Source of the DNA: JBEINZ01 sp040377825
GTDB taxonomy: Bacteria; Pseudomonadota; Alphaproteobacteria; Rhizobiales; Ancalomicrobiaceae
Assembly (NCBI GenBank): GCA_040377825.1
Contig: JBEINZ010000095.1
Location: 1 to 10,678, forward strand
Length of the DNA: 10,678 nucleotides
Direction: 5' to 3'
Part shown: positions 1-8,959 of the stretch, one piece after another
Numbering within the stretch: position 1 is the first letter of the stretch
Layout of the letters: the number at the start of each line of letters is the position of its first letter
Made by a program: the position numbers and the translations under genes
Notes under the pieces: generated by a model
The model's database searches: none
Seen by the model: only the letters and a program-made list of their open reading frames with translations
What the model was told of the DNA's origin: nothing

Positions 1-184
1 CGACCGCCTTCATGACGTCGCCCTTCTTCACGCGGCCGCGCGGACTGGCTTCCTTGATCGACACCACGATGATGTCGCCAACGCCGGCGTACTTCCTCTT
101 GGAGCCGCCGAGCACCTTGATGCACATCACGCGGCGCGCGCCGGAATTGTCCGCCACGTCGAGGTTGGTTTGCATCTGAATCAT
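1..184 (-). CDS. rplN: 50S ribosomal protein L14, N-terminal part (cut by window edge)
   Basis: The first 61 codons of L14, a 23S rRNA-binding protein at the subunit interface, where it contacts L19 and takes part in an intersubunit bridge. The reading starts MIQMQTNLDVADNSGARR and continues through VMCIKVLGGS, the most conserved N-terminal signature of the family; bacterial L14 is normally about 122 residues, so roughly half is missing beyond base 1. The start at 184 matches the usual family start MIQ; a second ATG three codons on is less likely because a strong Shine-Dalgarno (AAGGAAGG) ends 9 nt before the first one. It follows rpsQ after a 100-nt spacer containing two hairpins, which is where the S10 operon ends and the spc operon begins in E. 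coli. Identity is very secure; only completeness is unknown. Confidence 0.97.
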   Translation of the reverse strand, partial: MIQMQTNLDVADNSGARRVMCIKVLGGSKRKYAGVGDIIVVSIKEASPRGRVKKGDVMKAV

Positions 185-213
185 GGCGTCGCGCCTTCCT
201 TTTCAGATCGGTT

Positions 214-237
214 TCCGAAGTCTGGCTTCGGACTTCG
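214..237 (-). promoter_or_regulatory. Hairpin with two mutually exclusive stems, rpsQ/rplN spacer
   Basis: Two overlapping perfect 7-bp stems can form here. One pairs TCCGAAG (214-220) with CTTCGGA (226-232) around a 5-nt loop; the other pairs CGAAGTC (216-222) with GACTTCG (231-237) around an 8-nt loop. They share bases, so only one can form at a time. No U-tract follows in the direction of transcription, so this is not an ordinary intrinsic terminator. It lies about 30 nt before the rplN start. A role in controlling spc-block expression is inference. Confidence 0.5.
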
Positions 238-243
238 CCTGAA

Positions 244-262
244 GGGAGCGATCCTCGCTCCC
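244..262 (-). promoter_or_regulatory. Perfect 8-bp hairpin, rpsQ/rplN spacer
   Basis: GGGAGCGA (244-251) pairs perfectly with TCGCTCCC (255-262) around a 3-nt loop. A second partial copy of the 5' arm in the transcript, GGAGCGA followed by CGAT at about 274-284, could compete for the same partner. There is no downstream U-run, so a simple terminator is unlikely. It may be an RNA-processing or protein-binding site at the S10/spc boundary, but that is inferred only from position. Confidence 0.5.
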
Positions 263-284
263 CCATGTGAATCGTCGCTCCGGA

Positions 285-521
285 TTAAGCGGTTTTGCTG
301 ACCACTGTCCAGCGCTTCAGCTTAGAAATCGGCTTTGTCTCTTCGATTGAGACGGTATCGCCGACCTTATGGGCCTTGGCTTCGTCGTGAGCGTGGTAGT
401 TCTTCGTGCGGCGCACCGTCTTCTTGAGAAGCGGATGCGTGAAACGGCGCTCGACGCGCACGACCACGGTCTTTTCCTGCTTATCGCTGACGACGACGCC
501 CTGGAGAATACGCTTCGGCAT
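285..521 (-). CDS. rpsQ: 30S ribosomal protein S17
   Basis: S17 is a primary 16S rRNA-binding protein (OB fold) of the small-subunit 5' domain, needed early in 30S assembly. The 78-residue product starts MPKRILQGVVVSDKQEKTVVV and carries the family segments RFTHPLLKK (about 26-34) and ETKPISKLKRWT (about 61-72) near its end, like E. coli S17 with a normal length. The start at 521 is preceded by TAAGGA, in which the rpmC stop codon TAA forms part of the Shine-Dalgarno, so translation is probably coupled to rpmC; the gap is 11 nt. It is the last gene of the S10 block and is followed by the hairpin-bearing spacer before rplN. Nothing unusual in the protein. Confidence 0.98.
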   Translation of the reverse strand: MPKRILQGVVVSDKQEKTVVVRVERRFTHPLLKKTVRRTKNYHAHDEAKAHKVGDTVSIEETKPISKLKRWTVVSKTA

Positions 522-532
522 GGCGCTTGTCC

Positions 533-745
533 TTACTTCTTCGCGTCGGCGCGCTTTTGCGCGGCGAGCGTCAGGGCGCGCGCGACGTCCCGACGGACGA
601 CGCGCACGCGCGAGGTGTTCTCAAGCTGGCCCGTGGCGCGCTGAAAACGGAGGTTGAACTGTTCCTTCTTCAGCTTAAGGACTTCGTCCTTGAGCTGGTC
701 TTCGGTCATGACCTTGAGGTCAGAGACGCGCTGCTTGGAAGACAT
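533..745 (-). CDS. rpmC: 50S ribosomal protein L29
   Basis: L29 is a small two-helix protein near the peptide exit site of the large subunit, next to L23, where it contributes to the docking area for nascent-chain factors. The 70-residue product starts MSSKQRVSDLKVMTEDQL and holds the conserved core KEQFNLRFQRATGQLENTSR (27-46) followed by the Arg-rich VRRDVAR helix. The frame is open upstream into rplP, giving a longer apparent reading, but the ATG at 745 is the proper start: it has a strong Shine-Dalgarno AAGGAGAGG and gives the family's normal length. That Shine-Dalgarno overlaps the rplP stop (TAAGGAG), which suggests coupled translation. The C-terminal KRADAKK tail is typical of alphaproteobacterial L29. 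Confidence 0.97.
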   Translation of the reverse strand: MSSKQRVSDLKVMTEDQLKDEVLKLKKEQFNLRFQRATGQLENTSRVRVVRRDVARALTLAAQKRADAKK

Positions 746-756
746 CTCGCCTCTCC

Positions 757-1170
757 TTATTCGACGATGCGCTGAACGAAGCGCGTCTTGATCGGCAGTT
801 TCGCGGCCGCCAGCGTCATCGCCTCGCGTGCGAGCTCCGGCGTCACGCCGTCGATCTCGAACATGATGCGGCCGGGAGCCACGCGCGCCGCCCAATATTC
901 GGGAGCGCCCTTGCCCTTGCCCATGCGGACTTCGGTCGGCTTCTTGGACACCGGCACGTCCGGGAAGATGCGGATCCACACGCGGCCGGCGCGGCGCATG
1001 TGGCGGGTCATCGCGCGACGAGCCGCCTCGATCTGGCGGGCCGTGATGCGCTCCGGCTCCATTGCCTTCAGGCCGAACTGGCCGAAGTTGAGTTCGAAGC
1101 CGCCCTTGGCGGCCCCATGGATACGGCCCTTGAAGGCCTTCCTGAACTTCGTGCGCTTGGGTTGCAACAT
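757..1170 (-). CDS. rplP: 50S ribosomal protein L16
   Basis: L16 binds 23S rRNA near the A-site tRNA elbow and the peptidyl transferase region and is a late-assembling protein important for activity. The 137-residue product starts MLQPKRTKFRKAFKGR, the standard family start, and contains RRAGRVWIRIFPDVPVSKKP (59-78) and VRMGKGKGAPEYWAA (81-95). Arg82 before MGKGKG corresponds to the arginine hydroxylated in E. coli L16 (Arg81). Length equals the usual 136-138. The gap to rpsC is 30 nt and the Shine-Dalgarno is weak (GAGAG about 9 nt upstream), so re-initiation after rpsC may matter. It leads directly into rpmC with the stop codon inside that gene's ribosome-binding site. Confidence 0.98.
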   Translation of the reverse strand: MLQPKRTKFRKAFKGRIHGAAKGGFELNFGQFGLKAMEPERITARQIEAARRAMTRHMRRAGRVWIRIFPDVPVSKKPTEVRMGKGKGAPEYWAARVAPGRIMFEIDGVTPELAREAMTLAAAKLPIKTRFVQRIVE

Positions 1171-1200
1171 GATTCAGACTCTCGAATGTTTGACCGAAGC

Positions 1201-1956
1201 TCAGGCGGCGTCGCGACCGCGGGGACCACGACCGCGCTCGTCGCGATCGCGGCCTTCACGGCGCGGACGACGCTCGCCGCCGCCGGCGTCCTGCTCGTTC
1301 ATGCGCTTGTCTTGCGCCATCGGATCGTGCTCGAGGATCTCGCCCTTGAAGATCCAAACCTTCACGCCGCAGGTACCGTAGGCCGTGATGGCCGTCGCCG
1401 TCCCGAAGTCGATATCAGCGCGCAGCGTGTGCAGCGGCACGCGACCCTCGCGATACCATTCGATGCGCGCAATTTCCGCGCCGCCGAGACGGCCTGAACA
1501 GTTGATCCGGATGCCTTCGGCGCCAAGCCGCATGGCTGACTGAACCGCCCGCTTCATCGCGCGGCGGAACGCCACGCGACGCTCCAGCTGCTGGGCGATC
1601 GACGCAGCCACCAGGGTGGAGTCGATCTCGGGCTTACGAACTTCCACGATGTTGATGTGGACTTCGCTATCCGTAATCTTCGACACGCCCTTGCGCAGCT
1701 TGTCGATATCCGTGCCCTTCTTCCCGATCACGACGCCCGGACGTGCCGAATGGATCGTGACGCGGCACTTCTTGTGCGGACGCTCGATGACGATCTTGGA
1801 GACCGCCGCCTGCTTCAGCTCCGCCATTAGATACTTGCGGATCGCGATATCCTCGTGCAGCAACACGCCGTACTCGTTCTTGTCGGCGTACCAGCGCGAG
1901 TCCCAGGTCCGGTTGATGCCGAGCCGCAGACCGATCGGATTGACCTTCTGTCCCAT
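1201..1956 (-). CDS. rpsC: 30S ribosomal protein S3
   Basis: S3 sits at the mRNA entry tunnel on the head of the 30S subunit and, with S4 and S5, forms the mRNA helicase site. The 251-residue product starts MGQKVNPIGLRLGINRTWDS. It has a KH domain with the GKKG loop at 78-81 (VVIGKKGTDI) and the C-terminal S3 domain with INCSGRLGGAEIAR (151-164) and EWYREGRVPLHTLRADID (166-183). From about 220 to 251 there is an Arg/Gly/Glu/Asp-rich low-complexity tail absent from the 233-residue E. coli protein; such tails are common in alphaproteobacteria. The start ATG shares its A with the rplV stop (TAATG, 1958-1954), indicating coupled translation. Confidence 0.98.
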   Translation of the reverse strand: MGQKVNPIGLRLGINRTWDSRWYADKNEYGVLLHEDIAIRKYLMAELKQAAVSKIVIERPHKKCRVTIHSARPGVVIGKKGTDIDKLRKGVSKITDSEVHINIVEVRKPEIDSTLVAASIAQQLERRVAFRRAMKRAVQSAMRLGAEGIRINCSGRLGGAEIARIEWYREGRVPLHTLRADIDFGTATAITAYGTCGVKVWIFKGEILEHDPMAQDKRMNEQDAGGGERRPRREGRDRDERGRGPRGRDAA

Positions 1957-2333
1957 TAGGCGGACTCCACTTCGCGCACGACGATCGTGAGGTTAGAGAA
2001 CAGCTTCTCGACACGACCCGCCCGACCGCGGGCCCGCGCATGGAAGCGCTTCATGACCAGCGACTTGCCGACGAAGGCCTCGGCGACGACCAAGCTGTCG
2101 ACGTCGAGATCGTGGTTGTTCTCGGCATTGGCGATCGCGCTCTCGAGTGTCTTCTTAACGTCGCCGGCGACACGCTTCCTGGAGAATGTCAGTTCGGCGA
2201 GCGCGGAGGACACCTTCTTGCCGCGGATCAGCGTGGCGACGAGGTTGAGCTTCTGCGGACTCACGCGGATATTGCGCGAGACAGCCTGAGCCTCGGAATC
2301 CTTGAGCGCGCGTTCTGTTTTCGGCTTGCTCAT
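1956..2333 (-). CDS. rplV: 50S ribosomal protein L22
   Basis: L22 binds domains across all of 23S rRNA and its extended beta-hairpin lines the peptide exit tunnel opposite L4; changes there give macrolide resistance in other bacteria. The 125-residue product starts MSKPKTERALKDSEAQAVSR, then the conserved NIRVSPQKLNLVA (21-33), AIANAENNHDLD (66-77) and the tunnel hairpin around KRFHARARGRAGRVEK (95-110), with no insertion or deletion visible in that loop. The start at 2333 lies 4 nt after the rpsS stop, with AAGAGGAAG from the end of rpsS as Shine-Dalgarno. The frame is open further upstream across rpsS but that extension is not L22-like. The stop overlaps the rpsC start by one base. Confidence 0.97.
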   Translation of the reverse strand: MSKPKTERALKDSEAQAVSRNIRVSPQKLNLVATLIRGKKVSSALAELTFSRKRVAGDVKKTLESAIANAENNHDLDVDSLVVAEAFVGKSLVMKRFHARARGRAGRVEKLFSNLTIVVREVESA

Positions 2334-2337
2334 CGGA

Positions 2338-2616
2338 TTACTTCCTCTTCGCCTTCTTATCGGCCGCATGGCCGAAATAGGTCCGGGTCGGCGAGAACTC
2401 GCCGAACTTGTGACCCACCATGTCCTCGGACACCAGCACCGGAACGTGCTTGTGACCATTGTAGACGCCGAAGGTGAGACCGACGAAGTGCGGCAGGATC
2501 GTGGAGCGACGGCTCCAGATCTTGATCACTTCCGAACGGGTCGAACCGCGCGCCTTCTCAGCCTTCTTCAACAGATAGCCGTCGACGAACGGGCCTTTCC
2601 AGATGGAACGAGCCAT
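2338..2616 (-). CDS. rpsS: 30S ribosomal protein S19
   Basis: S19 is in the head of the 30S subunit with S13 and contacts the A-site tRNA region and the intersubunit bridge B1a. The 92-residue product has the standard start MARSIWKGPFVDGYLLKK and the signature region EDMVGHKFGEFSPTRTYFGH (64-83), followed by a lysine-rich end KKAKRK. Its length is the family norm. A GAGGG Shine-Dalgarno that overlaps the rplB stop TGA precedes the start codon, and the rplV start follows after only 4 nt, so it is tightly embedded in the operon. Nothing unusual. Confidence 0.98.
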   Translation of the reverse strand: MARSIWKGPFVDGYLLKKAEKARGSTRSEVIKIWSRRSTILPHFVGLTFGVYNGHKHVPVLVSEDMVGHKFGEFSPTRTYFGHAADKKAKRK

Positions 2617-2625
2617 GGTCTACCC

Positions 2626-3459
2626 TCAACCCTTCTTCGCGTGCCGCGAGCGAACGATGAACTTCGTCGTCCGCTTATTGGACCGCGTCTTCTTGCCCTT
2701 GGTCGGCTTGCCCCACGGCGTGACCGGATGACGGCCACCGGAGGTGCGGCCTTCGCCGCCGCCGTGCGGATGATCGACCGGGTTCATCGCGACGCCGCGA
2801 TTGTGCGGACGACGTCCAAGCCAGCGGCTGCGACCAGCCTTGCCGATCGATGTATTCATGTGATCCGGATTCGACACGGCGCCGATCGAGGCGAGGCACG
2901 TGCCGAGGATCAGGCGCTGTTCGCCCGAGTTGAGGCGAACGATGACATAGCCCTGGTCGCGACCCACGATCTGAGCGAAGGCCCCAGCGGAACGAGCCAC
3001 TTGCGCGCCCTTCCCCGGCTTCATCTCGATATTGTGGATGATCGTGCCAACCGGCATGTTGCCGATCGGCATGCAATTGCCCGGCTTCACGTCGACTGAC
3101 TGACCGGCGATCACCTTGTCGCCAATCGCCAGACGCTGCGGCGCGACGATGTAGGACAGCTCGCCGTCGTCATAACGAATGAGCGCGATGAACGCGGTCC
3201 GGTTCGGATCGTATTCGAGCCGCTCAACCGTCGCCGACACGTCGAACTTGCGACGCTTGAAGTCGATGATGCGATAGGAGCGCTTGTGCCCGCCGCCCCT
3301 GAACCGCACGGTGATGCGGCCGAGATTGTTACGCCCGCCCGACTGGCTCAGACCCTCGGTCAGGGTCTTCACCGGCTTGCCCTTGTAGAGCGCGCCGCGG
3401 TCGACGATCACCAGCTGGCGAAGCGACGGCGTTACGGGCTTGAATGTTTTGAGAGCCAT
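2626..3459 (-). CDS. rplB: 50S ribosomal protein L2
   Basis: L2 is one of the most conserved ribosomal proteins; it binds 23S rRNA domain IV, is needed for subunit association and supports peptidyl transferase activity. The 277-residue product starts MALKTFKPVTPSLRQLVIVD, with RFRGGGHKRSYRIIDFKR (52-69), the SH3-like and OB-fold core, and the near-invariant MNPVDHPHGGGEGR (225-238) whose histidine (His230, E. coli His229) has been linked to peptidyl transfer. The C-terminal basic tail ends RSRHAKKG. Length is normal (273-278). The start at 3459 follows GAGGTC and a further GAGGG; the gap to rplW is 16 nt and to rpsS 9 nt. Confidence 0.98.
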   Translation of the reverse strand: MALKTFKPVTPSLRQLVIVDRGALYKGKPVKTLTEGLSQSGGRNNLGRITVRFRGGGHKRSYRIIDFKRRKFDVSATVERLEYDPNRTAFIALIRYDDGELSYIVAPQRLAIGDKVIAGQSVDVKPGNCMPIGNMPVGTIIHNIEMKPGKGAQVARSAGAFAQIVGRDQGYVIVRLNSGEQRLILGTCLASIGAVSNPDHMNTSIGKAGRSRWLGRRPHNRGVAMNPVDHPHGGGEGRTSGGRHPVTPWGKPTKGKKTRSNKRTTKFIVRSRHAKKG

Positions 3460-3475
3460 GACCTCGGTTTCCCTC

Positions 3476-3769
3476 TCAAAGGCCCGTCGTGATGTCGATG
3501 CGCTGGCCCTCTTCGAGGGTCACAATCGCTTTCTTCACGTCGTCGCGCTTGCCGACGAAGCCGCGGAAGCGCTTCACCTTGCCCTTGCGAACGAGCGTGT
3601 TGACACCCTTCACCTTGACCTTGAACAGAGCCTCCACGGCCGCCTTGATTTCAGGCTTCGTGGCGCTCTTGGCGACGTTAAACACAACTTGGTTCTGCTC
3701 GGCCGCGATCGTCGCCTTTTCGGTGACGACCGGGGAGCGGATGACGTCGTAATGAGCCAGATTGGTCAT
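3476..3769 (-). CDS. rplW: 50S ribosomal protein L23
   Basis: L23 lies at the peptide exit site and is the docking point for trigger factor and the signal recognition particle. The 97-residue product starts MTNLAHYDVIRSPVVTEKAT; Glu17 in VTEKAT corresponds to E. coli Glu18, the trigger factor contact. The loop VRKGKVKRFRGFVGKRDD (60-77) reaches into the tunnel, and the protein ends in VTLEEGQRIDI. Length is normal. The start is 5 nt after the rplD stop, with the Shine-Dalgarno inside the end of rplD. In the S10 block its place between L4 and L2 is the universal order. Confidence 0.98.
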   Translation of the reverse strand: MTNLAHYDVIRSPVVTEKATIAAEQNQVVFNVAKSATKPEIKAAVEALFKVKVKGVNTLVRKGKVKRFRGFVGKRDDVKKAIVTLEEGQRIDITTGL

Positions 3770-3774
3770 GACCT

Positions 3775-4404
3775 TCAGGCCTCCACCCGGAACCGAGCCT
3801 CGATGGCCTCGACAGCGTCCTTGGTAAGGACGAGCGTGTCGCGCCGGAGGATGTCGTAAACGTTGAGACCTTGAACCGGCAGGACATCCACGTTCGGGAT
3901 GCCACGGGTCGCCAGACCGAAGTTGGTGTCGACCACGGCGCCGGCGATGAACAGCGCATCGACGAGCCCGAGCGCCGCCAGCTTATCGCGCATCGCCTTG
4001 GTCTTCGGCTCGGCCGCCGCGGCGCTATCCACCACGACGATCGCGCCGGCGCCAGCCTTGGCCGAAAGCGCATGCTTCAGACCGAGCGCGCGAACCTTCT
4101 TCGGCAGATCGTGAGCATGGCTGCGCACGACCGGACCATGGGCGCGACCACCGCCGCGAAACTGCGGCACGCGGGCCGAGCCGTGACGGGCGCCGCCGGT
4201 GCCCTTCTGCTTGTACATCTTCTTGCCCGTCCGCCAGATCTCGGCGCGGCCCTTCACCTTGTGGGTGCCGGCCTGACGCTTGGCGAGCTGCCAGCGAATG
4301 ACGCGCTGGATGAGATCGGTGCGCGGCTCGAGCCCGAAGATCTCGTCGGAGAGCGTGATCTTGCCGGCGTCGGCGCCATCGAGGGTCTTGATCTGAAGTT
4401 CCAT
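3775..4404 (-). CDS. rplD: 50S ribosomal protein L4
   Basis: L4 binds 23S rRNA domain I and lines the narrow part of the exit tunnel. In E. coli it also represses its own S10 operon by attenuation at the rpsJ leader; whether that occurs here is unknown. The 209-residue product starts MELQIKTLDGADAG. The extended tunnel loop (about 43-95) includes KMYKQKGTGGARHGS (62-76) and VPQFRGGGRAHGP (79-91). The globular domain follows with LGLKHALS and DVLPVQGLNVYDI near the end. The ATG at 4404 is preferred because it overlaps the rplC stop as TGATG; a GTG one codon upstream (4407) is also in frame and possible. A G-rich Shine-Dalgarno lies in the rplC end. Length fits the family (about 201-210). Confidence 0.97.
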   Translation of the reverse strand: MELQIKTLDGADAGKITLSDEIFGLEPRTDLIQRVIRWQLAKRQAGTHKVKGRAEIWRTGKKMYKQKGTGGARHGSARVPQFRGGGRAHGPVVRSHAHDLPKKVRALGLKHALSAKAGAGAIVVVDSAAAAEPKTKAMRDKLAALGLVDALFIAGAVVDTNFGLATRGIPNVDVLPVQGLNVYDILRRDTLVLTKDAVEAIEARFRVEA

Positions 4405-5120
4405 CACTCGGCCCCCGTCTCGGAAACGGCGGCCACGGCCGCGTTCGGTTTGCGGAAGGCACCCGGCAACGGCAGACCAGCCGGAGCGGCGCGCTTCACC
4501 GCGTCCTTGACAATGATCCAGCCGCCCTTTGAGCCCGGAACCGATCCCTCGACCAGGATTAGGCCGCGCTCGACATCGGTCTTGACGACCTTCAAATTCT
4601 GCGTGGTGACGCGCTCGTTGCCGAGGTGACCCGCCATCTTTTTGCCCGCGAAGGTGCGGCCCGGATCCTGGCGCTGGCCGGTCGAACCGTGCGAGCGGTG
4701 CGAGACCGACACACCGTGCGTGGCACGAAGGCCGCCGAAGTTCCAGCGCTTCATGACGCCGGCGAAGCCCTTGCCGATCGACGTGCCGGTCACGTCGACG
4801 AACTGGCCGACGACAAAGTGGTCGGCCGTCAGCTCCGCGCCGACGTCGATCAGATTGGCCGGGTCGACCCGGAACTCGACGACTTTCCGCTTCGGCTCAA
4901 CTTGCGCCTTGGCGAAGTGGCCACGCATCGGCTGCGTGGTATTCTTCACCTTCGCGGCGCCGGCGCCGAGCTGAAGCGCGGTATAACCGTTCTTCTCGGC
5001 AGTCCGTTGGGCCACAACCTGACACGAGTCGAGCTTGAGGACCGTTACCGGCACCTGCTCGCCCGAGTCGGTGTAGATGCGGGTCATGCCCAGCTTCTGT
5101 GCGATCACACCTGAACGCAT
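4404..5120 (-). CDS. rplC: 50S ribosomal protein L3
   Basis: L3 is an early assembly initiator for the 50S subunit; its central extension reaches towards the peptidyl transferase centre. The 238-residue product starts MRSGVIAQKLGMTRIYTDSG. The signature GKGFAGVMKRWNFGG (116-130) and the extension GSTGQRQDPGRTFAGKKMAG (145-164) are intact; the latter holds the glutamine region methylated by PrmB in E. coli. It exceeds E. coli L3 (209) mainly through a C-terminal Ala/Pro-rich tail (about 211-238), as is usual in alphaproteobacteria. It is separated from rpsJ by 106 nt that contain a hairpin, an unusually long gap for this block, and has a GAGAG-type Shine-Dalgarno. The stop overlaps the rplD start. 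Confidence 0.98.
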   Translation of the reverse strand: MRSGVIAQKLGMTRIYTDSGEQVPVTVLKLDSCQVVAQRTAEKNGYTALQLGAGAAKVKNTTQPMRGHFAKAQVEPKRKVVEFRVDPANLIDVGAELTADHFVVGQFVDVTGTSIGKGFAGVMKRWNFGGLRATHGVSVSHRSHGSTGQRQDPGRTFAGKKMAGHLGNERVTTQNLKVVKTDVERGLILVEGSVPGSKGGWIIVKDAVKRAAPAGLPLPGAFRKPNAAVAAVSETGAE

Positions 5121-5144
5121 GGCGTTCTCTCTTCAGTTGTCGGC

Positions 5145-5166
5145 GCTGTCACGCAACGGTGACAGT
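5145..5166 (-). promoter_or_regulatory. Hairpin in the rpsJ/rplC spacer
   Basis: CTGTCAC (5146-5152) pairs perfectly with GTGACAG (5159-5165) around a 6-nt loop, with one more possible G-U pair outside. In the transcript it ends about 25 nt before the rplC start codon. No U-tract follows. Because most gaps in this operon are under 20 nt, a stem in a 106-nt spacer may be kept for control, processing or translation, but this is inferred from position alone. Confidence 0.45.
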
Positions 5167-5226
5167 CCGGGGGTACGTCTTCAGAGGCTCCAAAGGCGTT
5201 GCTGCCCGAGGAGCATGATTCGAAAC

Positions 5227-5535
5227 TTAAAGCTTGATCTCAACATCCACGCCGGCGGCGAGATCGAGCTTCATCAGCGCGTCCACCGTCTGCGGAGTCG
5301 GATCGATAATGTCCAAGAGCCGCTTATGGGTGCGGATCTCGAACTGTTCGCGGCTCTTCTTGTCGACGTGAGGCGACCGATTGACCGTGAACTTCTCGAT
5401 CCGCGTCGGGAGCGGGACCGGACCACGGACGTGAGCGCCGGTGCGCTTCGCCGTGTTGACGATCTCGCGCGTCGAGGCATCAAGGACCCGATGGTCGAAT
5501 GCCTTCAGGCGGATACGGATGTTCTGACCGTTCAT
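5227..5535 (-). CDS. rpsJ: 30S ribosomal protein S10 (transcription factor NusE)
   Basis: S10 is a late-assembling protein of the 30S head and doubles as NusE, which pairs with NusB in antitermination and with NusG to couple transcription and translation. The 102-residue product starts MNGQNIRIRLKAFDHRVLD and carries the long ribosome-binding loop at about 47-68 (KFTVNRSPHVDKKSREQFEI), ending in DALMKLDLAAGVDVEIKL. Val57 in SPHVDKKS, where substitutions cause tigecycline resistance in other bacteria, is unchanged. Length is normal (102-103). The Shine-Dalgarno GAGGG ends 7 nt before the ATG. It follows tuf after 82 nt with no strong terminator, so str and S10 blocks are probably co-transcribed. 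Confidence 0.98.
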   Translation of the reverse strand: MNGQNIRIRLKAFDHRVLDASTREIVNTAKRTGAHVRGPVPLPTRIEKFTVNRSPHVDKKSREQFEIRTHKRLLDIIDPTPQTVDALMKLDLAAGVDVEIKL

Positions 5536-5543
5536 GTATGAAC
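5530..5543. repeat. Inverted repeat over the rpsJ start codon
   Basis: GTTCAT (5530-5535) and ATGAAC (5538-5543) are perfect inverse copies separated by 2 bases. The repeat includes the rpsJ start codon and abuts its Shine-Dalgarno. As RNA, only 5 pairs with a 4-nt loop are practical, so it is weak and could be chance. Confidence 0.3.
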
Positions 5544-5569
5544 CCTCGGAGGCTCCCTTCGGACGGAAA

Positions 5570-5601
5570 GGCGCGCGGTCGTTTATAAAGGCCCACGCGC
5601 C
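5570..5601 (-). promoter_or_regulatory. GC-rich stem in the tuf/rpsJ spacer
   Basis: GGCGCG (5570-5575) pairs with CGCGCC (5596-5601) across a 20-nt loop that contains the AT-rich TTTATAAA. It sits 17 nt after the tuf stop. The stem is short and the loop long, and the following bases on the transcript (CTTTCCGTCCG) do not form a U-tract. It might be a weak attenuator between the str and S10 blocks, or have no function. Confidence 0.3.
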
Positions 5602-5617
5602 CTAGCGTTCGTTGGAC

Positions 5618-6808
<1,191 letters not shown>

Positions 6809-6838
6809 CGGATCGTCTCCGTGCTCTTTCTCTCAGCC

Positions 6839-6848
6839 GACCGATCGG

Positions 6849-6850
<2 letters not shown>
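6839..6850. repeat. 12-bp perfect palindrome at the fusA stop
   Basis: GACCGATCGGTC is its own reverse complement and overlaps the fusA stop codon, 30 nt before the tuf start. As RNA it makes only a 4-bp stem with a 4-nt loop. It could be chance, but it is the most regular element in the fusA/tuf spacer. Confidence 0.3.
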
Positions 6851-8921
<2,071 letters not shown>

Positions 8922-8959
8922 TTGAGACCTCAGTCAGATCAGCGTGAAGTGGACGACCG

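Noticed and set aside
745..979. Upstream in-frame extension of rpmC into rplP
   Set aside because: The extension reads rplP in another frame; the ATG at 745 has a strong Shine-Dalgarno and gives the normal L29 length.
2302..3099. 265-codon plus-strand reading across rpsS and rplB
   Set aside because: Antisense shadow of two clear ribosomal protein genes; no recognisable domain.
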